DNA of 8,692 nucleotides, taken from NCBI GenBank assembly GCA_016213345.1, contig JACRAO010000222.1, positions 1-8,692 of the forward strand, in the 5' to 3' direction. Origin of the DNA: Bdellovibrio sp. (lineage in GTDB: Bacteria > Bdellovibrionota > UBA1018). Every line of letters begins with the position of its first letter. Position 1 is the first letter of the stretch. Under the pieces are notes generated by a model that saw only the letters and a list, made by a program, of their open reading frames with translations, had not been told where the DNA came from and ran no database searches. Of this stretch, positions 5,500 through 8,692 are shown piece by piece. The translations under genes and the position numbers were made by a program.

Positions 5500-6093
5500 A
5501 TGCTAATGAATTCCGAAAAAGAACTTATTTTTACTAATACTCCCAATATACTCACCTTAATCAGAATAGGGTTTGCGCCCATTGTAGTGGGCCTTTTATT
5601 CATCAAGGATCATATGTGGGATCTCATTACGGCGGTTTTATTTGGTATTGCAAGTCTTACAGATTACTTTGATGGCTATTTTGCTAGGAGTCAAAAAACT
5701 GTCACTATATATGGAAAACTCTTAGACCCCCTGGCAGACAAGTTCTTAGTTATTTCAGCTTTAGTTATGCTTCAAGAACTCGGGCGTATTCATCCAATTA
5801 TTGTAATTTTATTAATTTGCCGTGAACTTGCCATAACAGGACTCAGGGCTTTAGCCAGCGCAGAAGGCGTTATTATCCCCGCCTCAAAAACTGCTAAGTG
5901 GAAAACTGTGTGTCAGATGGTGGCAATTCCATTCATAATGGTAAAGCAAGGACTTTGGGGGATTCCGCTTTATACCATTGGACATATACTGCTTTATCTT
6001 TCTTTGGCAATTAGCCTCTGGTCAGCAAAAGATTACATTGTAGACTTTTTTCGTGGAATTAAAGAAAAACGTAATAAAAAACCTAAATCCTAA
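5500..6093 (+). CDS. pgsA: CDP-diacylglycerol--glycerol-3-phosphate 3-phosphatidyltransferase
   Basis: This enzyme transfers the phosphatidyl group from CDP-diacylglycerol to glycerol 3-phosphate, giving phosphatidylglycerolphosphate, the precursor of phosphatidylglycerol and cardiolipin. It is an inner-membrane protein of about 197 residues, the normal length. The CDP-alcohol phosphotransferase signature is complete: D55-YF-D58-G59-YF-A62-R63, eight residues, G72-KLL-D76-PLA-D80. NTPNILTLIRI near the N-terminus and LICRELAITGLRALA (about 105-119) are typical of PgsA rather than other family members. Several hydrophobic helices surround them, and the C-terminus is basic. The ATG at 5500 is chosen; a TTG at 5476 and an ATG at 5506 are alternatives, none with a strong ribosome site. 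The gene is back to back with the START-like operon, and its stop overlaps that of the convergent methyltransferase. Confidence 0.95.
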   Translation: MLMNSEKELIFTNTPNILTLIRIGFAPIVVGLLFIKDHMWDLITAVLFGIASLTDYFDGYFARSQKTVTIYGKLLDPLADKFLVISALVMLQELGRIHPIIVILLICRELAITGLRALASAEGVIIPASKTAKWKTVCQMVAIPFIMVKQGLWGIPLYTIGHILLYLSLAISLWSAKDYIVDFFRGIKEKRNKKPKS

Positions 6094-7493
6094 TGCTTTG
6101 CTTTCATGATATACAACACTCGCTCTGAGCCCACGACTTGAGGTTTTTTTTGTATTTGAAAATCTTGTATAAATGCTTTTTCAAATCCTTCTTGCGTGTA
6201 ATTTGGAAAAATATTATTTCTACTGGATAATAACCTTTGAACTTGAGAATCAGATTTTGGTACAAACTCAATGATTAAATGCGTGCATATTTTTTTTAAA
6301 AAAGAAGAAATCTTTTCTAATGGCAAATTATTTGAAACCGCTAAATGGTGAATAAGCGCCAATGCCATAGCTACATCAACTGGACCGCGCTCTAATAGAT
6401 TATCTCTCTCTTTGTTTTCCCAGCCAAGCGCAGAACTTGGATTTGTTAAATCTAAAACAAGAGGTAATATATTTTTTTCATTTTTTAACTTACAGTTTAA
6501 ATAATTTTTCTGTACAGCCAATGGATCAATATCAAAAGAAACCGTATAAGCACCCGCATCAGAAGCAAGTTGACTAAAAACACCAGTATTTGCACCCAAA
6601 TCCCAAACTGTTTTAGGCTTAATGTTGGATAAAAATTCATGCACTAAGGTCTTCTTATATTCAAAGGCTTGATTTGAATAGTTTGTTTCGTCATAATAGC
6701 CTTCCCACTCAGTTTTAATTTTTGGTAGCTTTAAATCATGAATATAATTTGTCAGCTGATCAATAAGTCCATAAAATGCATGTTTTGAAAAGCTATGTTT
6801 AGAGTTTTTAAGTTCCAAAGGCTTATCAGAATAGTGACTTTGACTTTTTGCATGCAGGTAAATATGAAAAAACACAGTTGGACTCAATAATGCTGTTTTC
6901 GGAAGCAGTTTCAAGACCAAATCCAAAGGAATTCCATCTAAATAAATTTTTAAAAGTTGGCTCAAACGTACATCAACACAAGCCATTAAAACCAAAGAAC
7001 CTAAAAAATGCTGACAAAACTGCTTATAAGCTTCCCATGGTATACCTTCATTATATTTTTCAAAAGATAAGGTGTCGATTAAAATGGGTTGTCCTTGATA
7101 AAATTGAATATTATAACAAGAGGCATCTTTTAAGCTCATGCTGTGATCTAATGCTAGTTTCTGAATTTGCAATGTACACAAAGCAGCGTCTTTTAATTGC
7201 TCAAAACACCACTCATATGGATAGGAAATAAAAGGAATTTTGATCGGATTAATAATTTTATATGTATTTATAAAAGATGGAGGTTCAGGATTAGCAACTT
7301 CATCGTGTGTAATCAAAAGTCGCTGGCCTATTAAATTTTGATATAAGCCAGAGCTTATTAAAAAATCATAATTATCTTGATAATTTAAATTAATTTGTCG
7401 ATACAACTTTGCATTATATTTAAATAAAAACCCACTTGGATCTCGAAATGAACTAGCCAAAGGACTATGGTGCTGAACCAAACAATTATTCAT
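6090..7493 (-). CDS. NoeA-like class I SAM-dependent methyltransferase
   Basis: The 467-residue protein matches the pattern of the family often annotated as nodulation protein NoeA or class I SAM methyltransferase. The N-terminal half (about 15-200) is family-specific: SFRDPSGFLFKYNAKLYRQI, IPFISYPYEWCFEQLKDAAL, LKDASCYNIQF, ILIDTLSFEKY, PWEAYKQFCQHFLGSLVLMA, LDGIPLDL. The C-terminal half is a Rossmann methyltransferase: VWDLGANTGVFSQLA (296-310) binds AdoMet, D321-ID is the acidic end of strand 2, followed by LPLVLDLTNPS, ALIHHLA (380-386) and IIEFVPKSD. It is soluble and the substrate is unknown; links to surface glycans are suggested by the family's occurrence but not shown here. It overlaps the upstream small membrane protein gene by ATGA and lacks its own ribosome site, so translation is coupled. 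Its TAG overlaps the pgsA stop. Confidence 0.88.
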   Translation of the reverse strand: MNNCLVQHHSPLASSFRDPSGFLFKYNAKLYRQINLNYQDNYDFLISSGLYQNLIGQRLLITHDEVANPEPPSFINTYKIINPIKIPFISYPYEWCFEQLKDAALCTLQIQKLALDHSMSLKDASCYNIQFYQGQPILIDTLSFEKYNEGIPWEAYKQFCQHFLGSLVLMACVDVRLSQLLKIYLDGIPLDLVLKLLPKTALLSPTVFFHIYLHAKSQSHYSDKPLELKNSKHSFSKHAFYGLIDQLTNYIHDLKLPKIKTEWEGYYDETNYSNQAFEYKKTLVHEFLSNIKPKTVWDLGANTGVFSQLASDAGAYTVSFDIDPLAVQKNYLNCKLKNEKNILPLVLDLTNPSSALGWENKERDNLLERGPVDVAMALALIHHLAVSNNLPLEKISSFLKKICTHLIIEFVPKSDSQVQRLLSSRNNIFPNYTQEGFEKAFIQDFQIQKKPQVVGSERVLYIMKAKH

Positions 7494-7696
7494 TTTTTAA
7501 TAAACTTTTCTTGAAAGTAAGCTTTAATCTTACGCCAATAAAGCTTAAGAGTGAAAAAAGTTGCAAATAACGTACCTAAAATAATTTGTAAAAGATAACT
7601 TCCGGTTCCTGGATCCAAATAAGCATAACTATCATAGGTATATAAAAACATTACTAATAGCAAAATAGCTTTCAACAAATTATTTAAGCATCGCAT
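7490..7696 (-). CDS. small PGTGS-motif membrane protein
   Basis: A 68-residue protein with a signal-peptide-like N-terminus (about 1-25, NLLKAILLLVMFLYTYDSYA), immediately followed by YLDPGTGSYLLQ and one membrane helix (about 34-54), then a basic cytoplasmic tail (YWRKIKAYFQEKFIKK). Small proteins with the AYLDPGTGS motif are a recurrent conserved type and, from general knowledge, often sit beside NoeA-like methyltransferases and envelope-modification genes, as here. The function is unknown. I chose the ATG at 7696 because GAGGA lies eight bases upstream; a TTG at 7711 would place the start at the ribosome site itself. The stop overlaps the methyltransferase start (ATGA), making a two-gene coupled unit. 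If the N-terminal segment is cleaved, the PGTGS motif would be at the mature periplasmic N-terminus. Confidence 0.82.
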   Translation of the reverse strand: MRCLNNLLKAILLLVMFLYTYDSYAYLDPGTGSYLLQIILGTLFATFFTLKLYWRKIKAYFQEKFIKK

Positions 7697-7732
7697 TAGA
7701 TTTATCCTCAAAATTCACAAGCCTTAAATAAA

Positions 7733-7760
7733 ATTTTAAAGCAAAAACATCATATTGCAA
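7733..7760 (-). promoter_or_regulatory. promoter candidate for the PGTGS-methyltransferase pair
   Basis: Read on the minus strand, TTGCAA (7755-7760) is followed by a 16-base spacer and TAAAAT (7733-7738, five of six matches to the -10 consensus). Initiation near 7726 would give a leader of about 30 bases that includes the GAGGA ribosome site. The -35 hexamer is palindromic and is shared with the metH promoter candidate. Confidence 0.4.
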
Positions 7761-7782
7761 GAAAGAAAAAAAATACTATACA
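7755..7782 (+). promoter_or_regulatory. promoter candidate for metH
   Basis: TTGCAA (7755-7760), a 16-base spacer and TATACA (7777-7782) form a plausible sigma-70-type promoter with initiation near 7789. The transcript would include the possible leader ORF at 7818 and the tandem repeats before the metH start. The spacer is A-rich. Confidence 0.35.
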
Positions 7783-7817
7783 ACGTGTCAAATTATTGCT
7801 TATACTGGAGAAAAAAA

Positions 7818-7859
7818 ATGACTAAAAAATTAGACAAGAGAAATAGACAAGAAAAATAG
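7818..7859 (+). CDS. possible 13-codon leader ORF upstream of metH
   Basis: ATG at 7818 opens a 13-codon frame reading MTKKLDKRNRQEK and ending in TAG. GGAG (7807-7810) lies seven bases before it, a better-spaced ribosome site than that of metH itself. The peptide is very basic and has no methionine beyond its start, so simple methionine-codon attenuation is unlikely. No attenuator hairpin is visible. The following gene starts 16 bases after the stop, close enough for translational coupling. In an A/G-rich leader such a frame could arise by chance. Confidence 0.25.
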   Translation: MTKKLDKRNRQEK

Positions 7860-7869
7860 AAAGGAAAAC
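7831..7869. repeat. three tandem 13-bp repeats in the metH leader
   Basis: Units TAGACAAGAGAAA (7831-7843), TAGACAAGAAAAA (7844-7856) and TAGAAAGGAAAAC (7857-7869) follow one another, the third more diverged. The third unit contains AAAGGA, the probable ribosome site of metH, so the ribosome site may have arisen by duplication of a purine-rich unit. Copy number could vary between strains. Confidence 0.6.
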
Positions 7870-7875
7870 TAAAAC

Positions 7876-8692
7876 TTGCTTGAAAGACCACTACAAACTT
7901 TAAAACAAAGACTCAAAGATCACATACTAGTTCTTGATGGTGCGATGGGCACCACTATCCAAAATCTGTCATTAAATTCATCAGATTTTGGAGGTACATT
8001 ATATGAAGGTTGTAATGAAATTTTATCACTTACAAAGCCAGAACTAATTACTGGTATTCACGAATCCTACCTAAAAGCTGGCTGTGATATTATCGAAACC
8101 AACACCTTTGGTGGTACCCCACTAGTGCTAAAAGAATACAACCTGAATGAAAAAACATATGAAATTAATTATTGTGCTGCCAAACTGGCTAGAATAGCTG
8201 CCGACAAATATACAAGTCAAGAAAAACCACGTTTTGTTGCTGGTTCTATTGGTCCAACAACAAAAGCGATTTCTGTTACAGGTGGCATTACGTATGATGA
8301 ATTAAAACAAAATTTTTATGAACAAGCCAAAGGGCTTTATAAGGGAGGAGTTGATTATTTTTTATTAGAAACCTGTCAAGACACCAGAAATATAAAAGCA
8401 GCTCTTACTGCCATAGATCAGCTGTTTTCAGAAATGCAAGACATTATACCAATTGCTATCTCTGCCACCATCGAACCAACTGGCACCATGCTTGCTGGAC
8501 AAACCATCGAAGCACTCTTGGCATCCTTAGCTCACAGGGATCTACTTTATTTAGGATTAAATTGTGCCACTGGCCCTGCATTTATGACAGATGCCATACG
8601 CACACTATCTGATTTATCTCCTTTTTACGTCTCCTGCGTACCAAATGCTGGCCTACCAGATGAAAACGGTTGTTATCTAGAAACACCACAAA
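7876..8692 (+). CDS. metH: cobalamin-dependent methionine synthase, N-terminal part (cut by window end)
   Basis: MetH methylates homocysteine to methionine using methyltetrahydrofolate and a cobalamin cofactor. The visible 272 codons cover most of the homocysteine-binding barrel: ILVLDGAMGTTIQ (17-29), IIETNTFGGTP, GSIGPTTKAIS, YFLLETCQDTRN, EPTGTMLAGQT and LGLNCATGP, whose C230 is the first zinc-ligand cysteine; the Cys-Cys pair lies beyond the window. The pteroate-, cobalamin- and activation domains are not seen, so a two-part or short MetH (or a homocysteine-methyltransferase/MTHFR fusion) cannot be excluded. The start is a TTG: an in-frame TAA at 7870 excludes anything upstream, AGGA lies ten bases before it, and the N-terminus then has the same length as E. 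coli MetH before the VLDG motif. No riboswitch is evident in the short leader. It is divergent from the PGTGS-methyltransferase pair. Confidence 0.93.
   Translation, partial: MLERPLQTLKQRLKDHILVLDGAMGTTIQNLSLNSSDFGGTLYEGCNEILSLTKPELITGIHESYLKAGCDIIETNTFGGTPLVLKEYNLNEKTYEINYCAAKLARIAADKYTSQEKPRFVAGSIGPTTKAISVTGGITYDELKQNFYEQAKGLYKGGVDYFLLETCQDTRNIKAALTAIDQLFSEMQDIIPIAISATIEPTGTMLAGQTIEALLASLAHRDLLYLGLNCATGPAFMTDAIRTLSDLSPFYVSCVPNAGLPDENGCYLETPQ

Noticed and set aside
6848..7231. A 127-codon plus-strand open frame
   Set aside because: It lies fully antisense to the conserved N-terminal half of the methyltransferase, has no ribosome site and no family-like composition.
7712..7875. A cobalamin or SAM riboswitch upstream of metH
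   Set aside because: Only about 160 A-rich bases lie between the genes, with no B12-box or SAM-aptamer-like conserved helices visible.
8480..8496. A second sigma-54-like match (CTGGCACCATGCTTGCT) on the plus strand
   Set aside because: It lies inside metH and encodes the conserved PTGTMLAGQT motif, so the bases are explained by protein constraint, and no gene start follows in the window.
1..8692. CRISPR array, tRNA or rRNA genes, toxin-antitoxin or other defence system
   Set aside because: No regularly spaced repeat-spacer pattern, no tRNA-like cloverleaf or rRNA sequence, and no gene with defence-family motifs was seen; the COQ10/RatA-type protein lacks a RatB neighbour.

Overview
The window is AT-rich chromosomal DNA from a Gram-negative bacterium. 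The gene set suggests a Bdellovibrio-like or deltaproteobacterial lineage: an HD-GYP and a PilZ c-di-GMP protein, a phasin-like protein paired with a START-fold (SRPBCC) protein, class II fructose-bisphosphatase, and cobalamin-dependent MetH. This assignment is an inference from gene content and base composition; no rRNA or tRNA is present to confirm it.

Layout. Positions 1-138 are a GC-richer, highly structured stretch with nested inverted and direct repeats that ends in GGACAGACCC. It may be the end of a mobile or repetitive element. A short open frame (150-422) follows, with a possible signal peptide and a secretin/TonB short-domain-like segment that looks truncated or frameshifted. A small coiled-coil protein gene on the minus strand (608-964) ends inside five 11-bp phased T-tract repeats and is preceded by a close match to a sigma-54 promoter. 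An HD-GYP phosphodiesterase gene (1283-2293, plus) diverges from it and ends at a hairpin terminator.

The centre is a tightly packed minus-strand cluster, read from 5476 down to 2323: exported START-like protein, PilZ protein, GlpX, COQ10-type START protein, phasin-like protein. Its genes overlap or lie 6-9 bases apart, with Shine-Dalgarno sequences next to or inside the preceding stop codons, so it is almost certainly one coupled operon. It combines c-di-GMP sensing (PilZ), a gluconeogenic step (GlpX) and two lipid/isoprenoid-pocket proteins.

pgsA (5500-6093, plus) diverges from this operon and makes phosphatidylglycerolphosphate. It runs tail to tail, with overlapping stop codons, into a minus-strand pair: a small PGTGS-motif membrane protein and a NoeA-like SAM methyltransferase, joined by an ATGA overlap. 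Divergent from that pair is metH (from 7876, cut by the window end), with a UUG start, a possible 13-codon leader ORF and 13-bp tandem repeats in its leader.

Most of the window is ordinary core and accessory metabolism. The points most worth a second look are the sigma-54 promoter with a long structured leader on an unknown gene, the phased T-tract repeats, the START-PilZ-GlpX-START-phasin operon with its 41-base gene overlap, and the compact divergent promoter regions. I see no clear evidence of a wholly new defence or mobile system.
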